Made by a program: the position numbers and the translations under genes. 43,140 nucleotides of DNA from Rhizobium sp. Root483D2. GTDB taxonomy: Bacteria > Pseudomonadota > Alphaproteobacteria > Rhizobiales > Rhizobiaceae. Positions within the stretch are counted from its first letter, which is position 1. Each line of letters begins with the position of its first letter. The notes beneath the pieces were generated by a model that saw only the letters and a program-made list of their open reading frames with translations, had not been told where the DNA came from and made no database searches. The DNA lies in the NCBI RefSeq assembly GCF_001426685.1, contig NZ_LMFB01000023.1, positions 39,002 to 82,141 on the forward strand, read 5' to 3'. Positions 34,285 to 43,140 of the stretch are shown here, one piece after another.

Positions 34285-34902
34285 ATGTTAAAACTCTATT
34301 TTTCACCGGGAAGCTGCTCGCAGGCATCCCATATCGCCCTTGAGGAAGCCGGTGCGGTCTATGAGGCTGAACGGATCGATTTTGCCGGCCAGCAGCAGCG
34401 GTCGGAAGAGTTTCTGCGGCTCAATCCGAAGGGCCGCGTTCCAGCGCTTGTCACCGAGCGCGGCATCCTCACCGAATCGCCCGCCATCCTCACCTATATC
34501 GGCCAGCGCTTTGCCGGCACCCCGGTCAGTCTGCCGCAGGACCCGTTCGAGTTTGCGCGCATCCAGTCGTTCAACGCCTATCTCTGCTCGACGGTGCATG
34601 TCGCGCATGCACACAAGCGCCGCGGCAGCCGCTGGGCCGATGATCCCGCCGTCATCGAGGCCATGACCTTGAAGGTCGCCAGCAATATGAGCGATTGTTT
34701 CGAGCTGATCGAAACCACCATGTTCACTGGTCCCTGGGTCATGGGAGAGACATACTCGATCGCCGATCCCTACCTGTTGACCTTCACCGGCTGGCTGGAA
34801 GGCGACGGCGTCGATCCCAGGCGCTTTCCCAAAGTCTATGCGCACAGCCAGCGCATGGCGGAACGCCCCGCCGTGCAAAAGGTCCTGTCCACCGCCGGTT
34901 GA
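34285..34902 (+). CDS. Glutathione S-transferase family protein
   Basis: A 205-residue GST: thioredoxin-like N-terminal domain with LYFSPGSCSQASHIALEEAG (active-site Ser/Cys loop), RVPALVTE and the glutathione-binding LTESPAI, then a helical C-terminal domain with the N-capping SIADPYLLT. The ATG at 34285 starts the beta strand of the fold; the open frame upstream is not coding. The SPGSC motif is like the beta class. It is separate from the GST at 36164, which reads the opposite way. Confidence 0.9.
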   Translation: MLKLYFSPGSCSQASHIALEEAGAVYEAERIDFAGQQQRSEEFLRLNPKGRVPALVTERGILTESPAILTYIGQRFAGTPVSLPQDPFEFARIQSFNAYLCSTVHVAHAHKRRGSRWADDPAVIEAMTLKVASNMSDCFELIETTMFTGPWVMGETYSIADPYLLTFTGWLEGDGVDPRRFPKVYAHSQRMAERPAVQKVLSTAG

Positions 34903-34949
34903 TGCGGCAAGATCCCGACGTGCCGGCCGCCGTCAGTGGCGGATAGGGT

Positions 34950-35147
34950 TCAAGCCCGGCACGCCTCGCAGGGGCGGTTTGCCGGCACCCGCACAATCCT
35001 CCCCGGAAAGGGCAGGTCGCCCAGTTCGCGTGTGTCCATCCGGGCGATATCGGGGTGGCGCAGGAGGTCGCGGCTCCAGTTTGCCTGAGTGTCTTCGTCG
35101 GCGGGGGCGGCAAGGAGCTGGTCGAGCATCGAGAAAATCTTCAACAT
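34950..35147 (-). CDS. Small DUF1127-like protein
   Basis: A 65-residue protein with N-terminal MLKIFSMLDQLLAAPADED, a central HPDIARMDTRELGDLPFPGR and a C-terminal CEACRA. The R-E-L-x-D-L pattern resembles the DUF1127 group but lacks its full motif. The ATG at 35147 follows GGTGATCCC. It is divergent from the LysR gene, whose product could regulate it. Function unknown. Confidence 0.6.
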   Translation of the reverse strand: MLKIFSMLDQLLAAPADEDTQANWSRDLLRHPDIARMDTRELGDLPFPGRIVRVPANRPCEACRA

Positions 35148-35239
35148 GGGATCACCATCCTTCTTCGATATCCGCATCATCCTCCTTCACATCAGCAATT
35201 TCAATTGAGATTGCCGCGTGTCCGGTATAGAAAAACTAT

Positions 35240-36142
35240 ATGAAAGAGCTGAACGGTATTCACCTCAATGGGTTGCGCGCGGTCGAGGCGGCTGGCCGCC
35301 TTGGTTCGCTGCAGGCGGCGGCCAGTGAGCTGGGCGTCACCATCGGTGCCGTCAGTCAGCAGATCATCAAGACCGAAAAGCAGCTTGGCCGCGTCCTGTT
35401 CGAGCGCGCTCCGCGCGGCCTGGTGGCCACGCCCTTTGCCCAAAGGTTTCTGCCGCGCCTGACCGGCGGTTTCGAAACGCTGGATCAGGCTGTCGGCTCG
35501 GCGAGGCGGCGGGACGAGACCATCCTGACGATTTCGGTGGCGCCGGTTTTTGCCGCACGCTGGCTGGTGCACAGGCTGGATCGGTTTACCGAAAAACACC
35601 CGGATATCCGCCTGCGCATCGATGCGACCACGGCGCTGGTCAATCTGGAAAGCACCGGCGTGGATATCGGCATCCGTGTCGGCGCCGGTGATTGGCCGGG
35701 CGTGAAAGCCGAGCTTCTGCTTGCGCAGGAAGCTTTTCCGGTCTGCTCGCCGGCGATTGCCGCGCAGTTGAAGGAGCCTCGGGATATCCTCAATATCCCG
35801 GCCATCATCGATGGCCATTCCACGCTCAGCTGGGAGATGTGGCTGCGCCAGGTCGGCCTGTCGGGAGAAAAGATGGTGACGCGCCACGTTTTCAACGATG
35901 CCTCGCTCTGTCTCGATGCGGCGATTGCCGGGCAGGGCGTGATGCTCGCCTGGCAGACGCTGGCGGCCTATTCGCTGATCGAGAAGCGGCTGGTCAGGCC
36001 GTTTCCCGTGCGCGCAAAGACGGGCTTGGCGCATTATTTCGTCACGCCGCCATCGCGCCGGGAAACCAAGACGGTCACGGCCTTCAAGCAATGGGTGCGC
36101 GACGAAATTGCCGAAAGCATGCGGCGTCTCGATTTTGAGTAG
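35240..36142 (+). CDS. LysR-family transcriptional regulator (GcvA-like)
   Basis: A 300-residue LysR-type regulator. The winged HTH is at residues about 15-60 (GSLQAAASELGVTIGAVSQQ, then IIKTEKQLGRVLFERAPRGL), followed by the periplasmic-binding-protein-like effector domain (FAARWLVHRLDRFTEKHPDI, VDIGIRVGAG, GVMLAWQTLAAYSLIEKRLV). The GcvA-like HTH subgroup is common in rhizobia. It is divergent from the small gene at 34950, which is the conventional target arrangement, and convergent with the GST at 36164. Confidence 0.92.
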   Translation: MKELNGIHLNGLRAVEAAGRLGSLQAAASELGVTIGAVSQQIIKTEKQLGRVLFERAPRGLVATPFAQRFLPRLTGGFETLDQAVGSARRRDETILTISVAPVFAARWLVHRLDRFTEKHPDIRLRIDATTALVNLESTGVDIGIRVGAGDWPGVKAELLLAQEAFPVCSPAIAAQLKEPRDILNIPAIIDGHSTLSWEMWLRQVGLSGEKMVTRHVFNDASLCLDAAIAGQGVMLAWQTLAAYSLIEKRLVRPFPVRAKTGLAHYFVTPPSRRETKTVTAFKQWVRDEIAESMRRLDFE

Positions 36143-36163
36143 ACGCCAGATTTCAGCGGGTCG

Positions 36164-36829
36164 TCAGGCGGCCTCAACCTCCTTGCGCCGCCCGGCCATC
36201 ATGGCTTCGAAGGCCGGGCGTGCATGGCAGCGTCCAAGCCAGGCCTTGACGGCAGGATGCCGGTCAAACAGATCGGTTTCGCTCATTGCGTAGCGCAGCA
36301 CTTCGGCCAGGTTGAGATCAGCGACGGTGAAGCGTCCGCCGACGACGTAATCCTGGGTCTGCAGGTGCTGCTCCAGCCGCGCCAGCGGACGCTCCAGCCC
36401 CTTGACGCAGGTCTCGATCAGCGCCTTTCCGTCCGGCGTATTGTCCTGCCCGTTATCATAGGTCAGCACGATCTTCACGGTATGTGGCTCGACCTCGGTC
36501 GCCGCCCACAGCGTCCAGGCGATGATCTCGCCCTCTTCGCGCACGTTTGCGCCGGCGAGCGGGCCGCCATGCTTGCGGGCGAGATAGAGATTGTTGGCGA
36601 GCGATTCCGCCAGCACCAGCCCGTCATCCTCGATCGCCGGGATCAGTCCCATCGGGTTGACTGCAAGGAAGGAGGGCGATTTCGTGTTGACCGGAGCGCT
36701 GGCCGAAAGCGGATCGGCAAGGCGCCGCGCCTGGATGACCGGCACGGACTGGAAGGGAAGGCCGAGTTCCTCCGCCATCCAGTAGTTGCGCGAGGCGCGC
36801 GAGCAGTACACTCCATAGATCGTCAGCAT
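36164..36829 (-). CDS. Glutathione S-transferase family protein
   Basis: A 221-residue GST. The N-terminal thioredoxin fold opens [20 protein letters not shown] with a Cys/Ser active-site loop and continues with [19 protein letters not shown] for glutathione binding. The C-terminal helical domain has [18 protein letters not shown]. The ATG at 36829 follows GGGAAA. It converges on the LysR gene. The substrate cannot be predicted. Confidence 0.9.
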   Translation of the reverse strand: MLTIYGVYCSRASRNYWMAEELGLPFQSVPVIQARRLADPLSASAPVNTKSPSFLAVNPMGLIPAIEDDGLVLAESLANNLYLARKHGGPLAGANVREEGEIIAWTLWAATEVEPHTVKIVLTYDNGQDNTPDGKALIETCVKGLERPLARLEQHLQTQDYVVGGRFTVADLNLAEVLRYAMSETDLFDRHPAVKAWLGRCHARPAFEAMMAGRRKEVEAA

Positions 36830-36935
36830 GTCCGTTTCCCTTTGGCTGCGTTTCACCGCACGCTATGGCATGCGCACCGGCGCTTGAAGCGCATGGCGTT
36901 GATGCCAGCCATGAAATCTTTTGATGTGACGGCGA

Positions 36936-38309
36936 TCAGGCCAGCCGGTTGCCGGACAGCGTGAGATGCGCGAAGGCTTCGCTGCCCCCTTTCAAAAGAT
37001 CGCCGGTCGCCTTGTCGTTCCAGCGGTAGCCGAGGATCGCGCCGTCCCGCACGTCCTGAAACAGGTTGTTGGCAATCAGCGCCGTACCGGCCCCTTCCAC
37101 GACAGTGACGGCACAGCCGCCACCGGCGCCGCGCACCAGATTTCCGCTCGCCGCAACCGCGCGCATAAAAGGTCCCCAGCCGAGCATCAGGCCCCATCTC
37201 GGCGCGTTCTCGATGACATTGCCGGATATGACCGTGTCGGCTTCCGCAGCAATGCCGAAGCCGAAACCGGCGCCATCATGCACATAGGGACCGGTCAGGT
37301 GCAGGTTGCGGACGATATTGCCGCTGACGGTGGCCAGCCGTCCGCCCTCGTCGAAATTGACGATCAGGATGCCATTGGCCGCGCCATCGATCAGGTTGCC
37401 GGAAACCACGGCGCCCTGAAAACCGAATTCGGAATAGATCGCCGTTTCGCCAGAGCGCAGGCACTGATTATCCGAGATCTGCACATTGGTGGCGGCGTTG
37501 GCGCGGATGGCGGAAAAAGCGCAGTCGGAAACATGATTGTCTGACACCAACACATTCCAGGCACGGAAAATATTGATGCCATTGCCGTTTTCGCCGGTGC
37601 CGCCGTCATCCGCTGAGATTTTGAACACCCGGTTGCCGCTCACCATCGTGCCATCCTCGCCGGCCTCCCAGCGATGCACGAGAATGCCGCCATTGCCGCA
37701 ATCCGACACGGTGTTGGCGGTGATCGAAAGCCGCGCGCTATCGACGGCATAGAGGCCGGCAAAGGCCGCCTTTGAAATGCGGTTGCCGGTGATGCGGCCG
37801 CCGCAGCGCTCTGCATGGATGCCATGTTTCGACGCGCCGGTGACCGTGCAGTTCTCGATAGCGAGATCGGCAATATCGCTCAGATGCAAAAGCCCGCCCG
37901 TTTCAGGGGCGAGCGCCTCTGCTTTGCCATCGAAAACGAGATCGGACAAGGTGAGCCTGCCAAGCGCCTGTCCGGTCAGAAACGGGCCGCCGCCGGTGTG
38001 GATCAGCCGGGTGCGGCCGGGGACGCCGCTGACAAACAGCGTGTCGGGCAGGGTGATGCCAGACACGCGGTAATCGCCGGCCGGCAGAAACACCGGCATG
38101 CCCTGTTCCGCCGCCTCCCTGAACAGACGGTTGATGGCGTCGCTCTGCTCGCCTTGGCGATCGGGGGCGACGCCATAGCCGGAAATATCGATCGTGCCGC
38201 GCAGGCCATCCTGCCGCGGCTTCATCGATGCGGCACTCGAAACGCGGCTCACGCCTGCGCAAAAGCCCATGGCGGTGATCGAAGACAGGAGCAGGCGGCG
38301 GTTCAGCAT
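36936..38309 (-). CDS. Tat-exported TIGR03808-family beta-helix repeat protein
   Basis: A 457-residue protein with a twin-arginine signal (MLNRRLLLSSITAMGFCAG) and then pectate-lyase-like parallel beta-helix repeats marked by recurring G-N-x-I/V patterns: ITGNRISKAAF, ITANTVSDCG, VSDNHVSDC, ISDNQCLRS, VSGNLIDGA, ISGNVIENA. TIGR03808 is exactly such a twin-arginine-translocated repeat protein family. It is periplasmic; the fold suggests a polysaccharide-binding or -cleaving role but no catalytic motif is clear. The start at 38309 has AAAGGA. The open frame upstream is long only because of the GC-rich strand. Confidence 0.88.
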   Translation of the reverse strand: MLNRRLLLSSITAMGFCAGVSRVSSAASMKPRQDGLRGTIDISGYGVAPDRQGEQSDAINRLFREAAEQGMPVFLPAGDYRVSGITLPDTLFVSGVPGRTRLIHTGGGPFLTGQALGRLTLSDLVFDGKAEALAPETGGLLHLSDIADLAIENCTVTGASKHGIHAERCGGRITGNRISKAAFAGLYAVDSARLSITANTVSDCGNGGILVHRWEAGEDGTMVSGNRVFKISADDGGTGENGNGINIFRAWNVLVSDNHVSDCAFSAIRANAATNVQISDNQCLRSGETAIYSEFGFQGAVVSGNLIDGAANGILIVNFDEGGRLATVSGNIVRNLHLTGPYVHDGAGFGFGIAAEADTVISGNVIENAPRWGLMLGWGPFMRAVAASGNLVRGAGGGCAVTVVEGAGTALIANNLFQDVRDGAILGYRWNDKATGDLLKGGSEAFAHLTLSGNRLA

Positions 38310-38534
38310 GACAAATCCTTTGGGTTGACGAAGCATGGATCGTGCCAGGCTGCGATGTGCCAAAGCGGCACACAAAGAGAAAAAATTAATACAATCTTGG
38401 ATTGATTTTATGTTGGCGGACATCGGAATGCGTTTATTTCGCCCTTCTATCTTTAGGGAAGAATAACTTATGCCTGCTAAAAATTGACGCGGGGAACAGA
38501 GAGACGGACTGCCTGTCCGTCTTTGGAGGCGCGT
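38310..38534. other. Divergent promoter region between the TIGR03808 and PAS-GAF-GGDEF-EAL genes
   Basis: About 225 bases, AT-rich at 38370-38480, with no gene. Promoters for both divergent genes must be here; no clear operator was recognised. Confidence 0.45.
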
Positions 38535-40841
38535 TTGACGAAGAATTTCAGCCGCTATCGAAGGGATAGCGGAGCCAGGATTGTCAGCAACGACGACACG
38601 CAGCGATTGATTGCGGCAAGCCAGCGGCTTGCGGCCGAAGTCTCGCGCATGTTCGCCCCCGAACCCGCCATCGCCGATCGCCATTACTGGCTGGAGACGA
38701 TGATGAATCATATTCCCGATTACATCTATGCCAAGGATCTCGACGGCCGCTTTCTCATCGCCAATCAGGCGACGGTGACCGAAAACGGCTTCCGTGAGGC
38801 GCATGAGATCGTCGGCAAGTCCGACTACGATATCCATACGCTGGAAAACGCCCGCCATTTCGAGCAGGCAGAGCGCAGGGTGATCGAAACCGGCGAGCCG
38901 ATGTTCGGCATCGAGGAGCTGAATGCGGTTAGCAAGGACGAGCGCTGGCTGATGACATCGAAAGTGCCGCTGCGCGACCAGCAGGGTGTCACCATCGGCG
39001 TTGTCGGCATCTCGCGTGATATTACCGATCGCAAGCGGGCGGAGCGGCTTCTGCTCGGCCAGGCCCGTCTTCTGGAACTGATCGCCACAAGCACGCCTCT
39101 GTCGGAGTTCTTCAATGAACTGATCCTGATGATCGAGGCGCATCTGCCCGGCATTATCGGCTCGATCCTGCTTCTGTCGCCCGACGGGCGGCATCTTCTG
39201 ACGGGTGCGGCCCCTGGGCTCGACGGCAGCTATTGCAACGCCATCCACGGCATCGCCATCGGGCCGAAGGTTGGCTCCTGCGGCACTGCGGCCTTTCGCG
39301 GCGAGCCGGTCTTCGTCAGCGATATCCAGTCGGATCCGTTGTGGGAAGACTATGCCGGTCTGGTGCGGCCGCTCGGATACCGGTCCTGCTGGTCGATGCC
39401 GATCCTTGCCTATCAGGGCCAGGTGCTCGGCACCTTCGCGCTTTACTCGCATCAGCCGGGGCTGCCCTCGCCGGAGAAGGTCGATCTCATTTCCATGGCG
39501 GCGCATCTGGCAGGCATCGCCATCGAGCGGCGCCAGTCGGAAGAGCGCATCCAGTTCATGGCGCATCACGACGCGCTGACGGGACTGCCAAACCGGGCCA
39601 TGTTCGACGAGCGCGTCGCCATTGCCCTGGAAAAGGCGCGTGTGTCCGGCCAGTGGGTGGCGCTGGCCTTCCTCGATCTCGATAATTTCAAGCTGATCAA
39701 CGATACGCTCGGTCATCATGCCGGCGACGAATTGCTGCGCGTGGTGGCCGGCCGGATGCTCGCCTGCGTGCGCAAATCGGACATGATCGTGCGGGTCGGC
39801 GGCGACGAGTTCATCATTCTCATCAACAGCCTGCCGCCCGAAAGCGGCGTCATGCTGGCGCGGCTGGAAGCGATCCGCGCGGCGATCGGCGCGCCGGTGG
39901 TGCTGGCCGGCCGCAGCCTGCAGGTCAGCTGCTCGATGGGCGTCGTCTGTTATCCCGAACATGGCGACAGCGCCACCGAACTGCTCGCCAATGCCGATTC
40001 CGCCATGTACCGCGCCAAGGAGGCCGGCCGCAACAATCTGCAGGTGTTCGATGCCGAGATGGCCGCCGCCGCGCACGAGCAATTGCGCCGTCACGAGGAG
40101 CTGCGCGATGCCGTGATCGGCAGCGAATTCGTGCTGCATTATCAGCCGCAGATGAACCTGAAGTCCGGCCGGATTTTCGCAGCCGAATCGCTGCTGCGCT
40201 GGCAGCATCCCGAGCGCGGGTTGATTTCGCCCGGCGATTTCATTCCGCTTGCCGAAGAAACCGGCCTGATCGTGCCGATCGGGGATTGGGTGCTAAACGA
40301 AGCCTGCCGCCAGAACAAGGCCTGGCAGGATGCCGGCCTGGCGCCGATCGTTGTCAGCGTCAATGTGTCGGCCCGCCAGTTCAAGGAGCGCAACTGGGTG
40401 TCGAAGGTGGCCGAAGCGCTGGAGGACAGCGGGCTTGAGGCCTGTTATCTCGAGCTGGAGCTGACCGAAAGCCTGATCATGCAGGATGTCGCCTCCGCAG
40501 TCGCCACCATGTACGAGCTGGAAGCGCTTGGCGTCCATCTTGCCATCGACGATTTCGGCACCGGCTATTCCAGCCTGAGTGCTCTCAAGCGCTTTCCGGT
40601 GCGCCGTTTGAAGATCGACCGCTCCTTCGTCCAGGATATTCCAGGCGATGCCGACGACCGGGCGATTACCGGCGCGATCATCTCGCTGGCGCAGAAGCTG
40701 CAGATGCAGGTCATTGCCGAAGGCGTGGAAACGCAGGAGCAGGTGGATTTCCTGGCGGCCAGCGGCTGCGACGACATCCAGGGCTATTTCTTCAGCCGGC
40801 CGGTGGCCCCTGCAGTCTTCGTTTCCCTGCTGTCGAAATAG
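38535..40841 (+). CDS. PAS-GAF-GGDEF-EAL cyclic-di-GMP signalling protein
   Basis: A 768-residue protein with, in order, a PAS domain (about 35-150; YIYAKDLDGRFLIANQATV), a GAF domain (175-325; GSCGTAAFRGEPVFVSDI), a GGDEF domain with intact VGGDEFIIL (about 345-500) and DALTGLPNR, and an EAL domain (510-765) with ESLLRWQHPE in place of EAL, IDDFGTGYSSL and EGVETQEQVDFL. It probably switches between making and degrading cyclic-di-GMP in response to a PAS/GAF ligand; the EAL motif variation leaves hydrolysis uncertain. The TTG at 38535 has GGAG at the right distance; an upstream TTG at 38484 is less supported. No membrane segment is predicted. Confidence 0.92.
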   Translation: MTKNFSRYRRDSGARIVSNDDTQRLIAASQRLAAEVSRMFAPEPAIADRHYWLETMMNHIPDYIYAKDLDGRFLIANQATVTENGFREAHEIVGKSDYDIHTLENARHFEQAERRVIETGEPMFGIEELNAVSKDERWLMTSKVPLRDQQGVTIGVVGISRDITDRKRAERLLLGQARLLELIATSTPLSEFFNELILMIEAHLPGIIGSILLLSPDGRHLLTGAAPGLDGSYCNAIHGIAIGPKVGSCGTAAFRGEPVFVSDIQSDPLWEDYAGLVRPLGYRSCWSMPILAYQGQVLGTFALYSHQPGLPSPEKVDLISMAAHLAGIAIERRQSEERIQFMAHHDALTGLPNRAMFDERVAIALEKARVSGQWVALAFLDLDNFKLINDTLGHHAGDELLRVVAGRMLACVRKSDMIVRVGGDEFIILINSLPPESGVMLARLEAIRAAIGAPVVLAGRSLQVSCSMGVVCYPEHGDSATELLANADSAMYRAKEAGRNNLQVFDAEMAAAAHEQLRRHEELRDAVIGSEFVLHYQPQMNLKSGRIFAAESLLRWQHPERGLISPGDFIPLAEETGLIVPIGDWVLNEACRQNKAWQDAGLAPIVVSVNVSARQFKERNWVSKVAEALEDSGLEACYLELELTESLIMQDVASAVATMYELEALGVHLAIDDFGTGYSSLSALKRFPVRRLKIDRSFVQDIPGDADDRAITGAIISLAQKLQMQVIAEGVETQEQVDFLAASGCDDIQGYFFSRPVAPAVFVSLLSK

Positions 40842-40950
40842 GCTGACAAGCCTGTCAGTAGCGGGGTTTTTGTGTCGTTTTTGCATCGCATCTGCGCCCT
40901 CGCGCAGTCGTGATGGTTTGCGGAGCCCACAAGCCCCGATCCAGCCGCAA

Positions 40951-40968
40951 TTGCCATACTTGTGGCAA
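40951..40968. promoter_or_regulatory. Inverted repeat upstream of the L,D-transpeptidase gene
   Basis: TTGCCA and TGGCAA are exact arms around six bases, about 90 bases upstream of the transpeptidase ATG. It could be an operator; no regulator is known. Confidence 0.25.
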
Positions 40969-41058
40969 GAGATCGGTATTGTCTGCCGGGATAGAATACC
41001 TGTGCGGAACTTTCGCCGCGCTTTCGCCTTTATGCGTCAAACGGAAATACAGAGTTCA

Positions 41059-41847
41059 ATGACCCCTTCAAAAGCACTCTCCCGCCGGCAGTTTCTCAAC
41101 ATGTCCGGACTTGCGGTCGCGTCCGCTGGCCTTGCCGGCTGTACGTCCTCGATGAACACCGACCGCTTCCGCGCCGAAACCGCGCCTTACTTTCGCAACC
41201 CGGCGCTCGAAGGCCGTTTTGCCGATCCGCGCTATGGGGCCGAGCTCGAAGGCCCAGTGGGCGATGGCATGACACCGTCGGGCCTGCCGCCACAATCGGC
41301 CTATTATGCCGAAATGTACGGCCCGAAATTCGAGGGCGGCTTCAACATCCCAGCCGTACCCTACCAGCAGATCGACGCCCGCTTCTATCGCCAGGAGGTG
41401 GACAACACGTTTGGCGAAAGGCCGGGTACCATCATCGTCGATACCGGCGAGCGGTTCCTCTATCTCATCCTTTCCAACGGCTCCGCGATGCGCTACGGCG
41501 TCGGCATCGGCCGCGAGGGCTTTGCCTGGTCGGGCAGGGGCGTCCTGCAGTGGAAGCAGAAATGGCCGCGCTGGAAGCCGCCGAACGAGATGGTGGCCCG
41601 CCAGCCGCATCTGGAAAAATACTCGATTGCCAATGGCGGCATGGCGCCCGGCCTCGACAATCCGCTCGGCGCACGCGCCATGTATATCTTCCAGAACGGC
41701 GAAGACACGCTCTACCGCCTGCACGGCTCACCGGAATGGCAATCGATCGGCAAGGCCGTCTCGTCGGGCTGCGTCCGTCTGATCAACCAGGACGTCATCG
41801 ACCTCTACGACCGCGTGCGCGACAAGGCACCGATTTTGGTGATCTGA
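41059..41847 (+). CDS. L,D-transpeptidase (YkuD) lipoprotein
   Basis: A 262-residue protein with a Tat-like signal (SRRQFLNMSGLAVASAG) ending in lipobox LAGC at Cys28, so probably a Tat-exported lipoprotein. The catalytic YkuD domain (residues about 110-262) has the HGSPEWQSIGKAVSSGCVRL motif with catalytic Cys. It would make 3-3 cross-links in peptidoglycan or attach lipoproteins in the periplasm. The ATG at 41059 is the start of the signal; an upstream ATG at 41032 is possible. The window's flanks are typical of the rhizobial Ldt family. Confidence 0.9.
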   Translation: MTPSKALSRRQFLNMSGLAVASAGLAGCTSSMNTDRFRAETAPYFRNPALEGRFADPRYGAELEGPVGDGMTPSGLPPQSAYYAEMYGPKFEGGFNIPAVPYQQIDARFYRQEVDNTFGERPGTIIVDTGERFLYLILSNGSAMRYGVGIGREGFAWSGRGVLQWKQKWPRWKPPNEMVARQPHLEKYSIANGGMAPGLDNPLGARAMYIFQNGEDTLYRLHGSPEWQSIGKAVSSGCVRLINQDVIDLYDRVRDKAPILVI

Positions 41848-41875
41848 GCGGGGTCTGAACTTTTGAAATGAAGAG

Positions 41876-41899
41876 GCCCGCCGCCTTAAGGCGGGCTTT
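41876..41899 (+). terminator. Intrinsic terminator of the L,D-transpeptidase gene
   Basis: GCCCGCC and GGCGGGC pair around seven bases and are followed by TTT, 29 bases after the stop. It is between two convergent genes and may act for both. Confidence 0.75.
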
Positions 41900-41936
41900 C
41901 CTGCGCGCCCGTCACGAGATGGGCCAACCGGGCATG

Positions 41937-42404
41937 CTAGTCCCCGGACGCCTGATTATCCCCAAGATGCGTGTTGAGATCATGCAGCGCCGAGCGCAGG
42001 GCGGCGGCTTCCGCCATGCTGCACCCCGTCGCCTTGCCGATCTCCGTCAGAATGCCGAAAGCATCGCCCTTCAGCGCTTCGCCCTTGTTCGTCAGCGTGA
42101 CGATCACCTGGCGCTCGTCGCCCTTGTCGCGGATGCGGCTGACGAAGCCTGCGGTTTCCAGCCGCTTGAGCAGCGGCGACAGCGTGCCGGAATCCAGCCC
42201 AAGCTCTTCGCCAATTCCCTTCACCGTCATCCTGTCCTTCTGCCACAGCGCCAAGAGCACCAGATATTGCGGATAGGTCAGGCCGAATTTTTCCAAGAGC
42301 GGCTTGTAGGTACGGTTGAAGGCATGGGCGACCGAATAGACGGCGAAACAGAGCTGCTGGCCAAGCGCCAGCGCATCGCCTTCTTTCAGATCGTCCTTAC
42401 GCAT
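41937..42404 (-). CDS. ohrR: MarR-family organic peroxide sensor OhrR
   Basis: A 155-residue MarR-type winged-helix repressor. The N-terminal redox cysteine is in LGQQLCFAVYSV at about Cys19, as in OhrR. The winged helix has TVKGIGEELGLDSGTLSPLLKRLETAGFVSRIR. In relatives oxidation of this cysteine by organic hydroperoxides releases it from DNA and induces ohr. The ATG at 42404 has AAGGATC upstream; another start at 42422 is possible. It diverges from ohr and shares the palindromic operator between them. Confidence 0.93.
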   Translation of the reverse strand: MRKDDLKEGDALALGQQLCFAVYSVAHAFNRTYKPLLEKFGLTYPQYLVLLALWQKDRMTVKGIGEELGLDSGTLSPLLKRLETAGFVSRIRDKGDERQVIVTLTNKGEALKGDAFGILTEIGKATGCSMAEAAALRSALHDLNTHLGDNQASGD

Positions 42405-42449
42405 GTCTTGATCCTTGGTCATACTGCGTATTCTCGCAGTTTTAGCAGG

Positions 42450-42468
42450 ATTTTGCAATTTGCAAAAT
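42450..42468. promoter_or_regulatory. Probable OhrR operator between ohrR and ohr
   Basis: ATTTTGCAA and TTGCAAAAT are exact 9-base arms around a single T. It sits between the divergent ohrR and ohr genes, where OhrR operators lie in relatives. The A/T-rich nature is consistent with the general OhrR site. Confidence 0.7.
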
Positions 42469-42555
42469 TATATTGCGTCCAATTAAATTTTGCGCTATTA
42501 GAACTGCAGGCACTCTACCGCCCCGCAATCAACCGCTGAACCAAGGAGACAGACA

Positions 42556-42978
42556 ATGCCAATTCTTTACACGACCAAGGCATCCGCAACCGGTGGCCGC
42601 GCCGGCCATGCCGTCAGTGAAAACGGTGTTCTCGATGTGACGCTGACCGTTCCGAAGGAACTCGGCGGCGATGGCGCGACCGGCACCAATCCCGAACAGC
42701 TGTTTGCAGCCGGCTATTCCGCCTGCTTCCTTGGCGCGCTGAAATTTGTTGCCGGCAAGGAAAAGGTGAAGATCCCGGAAGACGCAACGGTGACCGCCAC
42801 CGTCGGCATCGGCCCGCGCGACGATGGCACCGGCTTCTACATCACCCCATCCATCTCCGTCAGCCTGCCGGGCGTTGACCGCGAAGTCGGCGAAAAACTC
42901 GTCGCCGCCGCCCACATCGTCTGCCCCTACAGCCATGCCCTGCGCACATCGACGGAAGTCGAAGCCAAGCTCGCCTGA
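42556..42978 (+). CDS. ohr: Organic hydroperoxide resistance protein Ohr
   Basis: A 140-residue thiol peroxidase that reduces organic (especially fatty acid) hydroperoxides with lipoylated partners. The reactive cysteines are in GYSACFLGALKF and AAHIVCPYSHALR, and the conserved Arg/Glu of the active site are in HAVSENGVLDVTLTVPKELGG. The length is normal. It is divergent from ohrR and is the expected target of that repressor. Confidence 0.95.
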   Translation: MPILYTTKASATGGRAGHAVSENGVLDVTLTVPKELGGDGATGTNPEQLFAAGYSACFLGALKFVAGKEKVKIPEDATVTATVGIGPRDDGTGFYITPSISVSLPGVDREVGEKLVAAAHIVCPYSHALRTSTEVEAKLA

Positions 42979-43001
42979 TCTGAGGCAGGTCCGGATAAAA
43001 G

Positions 43002-43030
43002 AAACGGCGGCTCCATGGGGCCGCCGTTTT
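43002..43030 (+). terminator. Intrinsic terminator of ohr
   Basis: AAACGGCGGC and the complementary GCCGCCGTTT pair around eight bases and end in TTTT, 24 bases after the ohr stop. Confidence 0.85.
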
Positions 43031-43103
43031 GCTGCCGGGAAGGTGGTTTTGTCGGTTTTTGCAGGTTGATCGGGAAGCATGCGATTGCCCGCTCTTGGCC
43101 GGG

Positions 43104-43140
43104 TCCCTGGATCCTCGCCTCAAGGGCGAGGATGACGGAG
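43104..43140. repeat. Extragenic palindromic repeat, truncated by the window end
   Basis: ATCCTCGCC and GGCGAGGAT are exact arms around five bases in a CCTGGATCCTCGCC context continuing GATGACGGAG. This resembles a second family of rhizobial intergenic palindromes; it runs out of the window. Confidence 0.5.

Overview
The window comes from an alphaproteobacterial, most likely Rhizobiaceae (Rhizobium/Agrobacterium-type), chromosome. Its GC-rich backbone carries the rhizobial betICBA order, a plant-type APS reductase sulfate cluster (cysH-cysD-cysN), a Rhizobium etli-type asparaginase, DUF1344, DUF3750 and TIGR03808 proteins, and an ohrR/ohr pair. I could not search databases, so family names rest on motifs, length and context.

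Left backbone (1-12950): cysHDN for sulfate assimilation (minus strand), a ParDE-like toxin-antitoxin pair, the betICBA choline-O-sulfate/choline to glycine betaine operon with a BetI-type operator, an EamA half-transporter, an HdeD-like membrane protein, and an EAL-CBS-GGDEF cyclic-di-GMP protein with a clear Pho box upstream.

Middle (12952-29316): a roughly 16.4 kb integrative element, lower in GC and full of small hypothetical genes. It is bounded by a 29-bp direct repeat whose target is the bidirectional transcription terminator between two convergent host genes. It encodes a tyrosine integrase next to attR, a serine resolvase, and an SF2 helicase/AEP-primase replication protein (split by a frameshift, with an elaborate leader RNA). 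It also carries an XRE regulator with a palindromic operator, a frameshifted ScoMcrA-like HNH endonuclease, an RTX/cadherin-like secreted protein, a solitary Flp pilin, zinc-ribbon proteins, and two pairs of diverged paralogous small proteins. No relaxase, type IV secretion, capsid or terminase genes are visible, so it looks like a replicating, non-self-transmissible integrative element or satellite.

Right backbone (29317-43140): DUF1344, quinone oxidoreductase, a small transcription unit with a strong terminator, a second ParDE-like pair, DUF3750, an Fe-S-free zinc asparaginase, a frameshifted orphan HigA-like gene, two glutathione S-transferases flanking a LysR regulator, a Tat-exported beta-helix repeat protein (TIGR03808), a PAS-GAF-GGDEF-EAL protein, a Tat/lipoprotein L,D-transpeptidase and the organic hydroperoxide pair ohrR/ohr with a 9-1-9 palindromic operator.

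The most interesting features are the element's terminator-targeting attachment site, which appears to carry a spare terminator arm; the helicase-primase with its attenuator/pseudoknot-like leader; two large concentric palindromes in the element's non-coding gaps; and the paralogous small-gene pairs.
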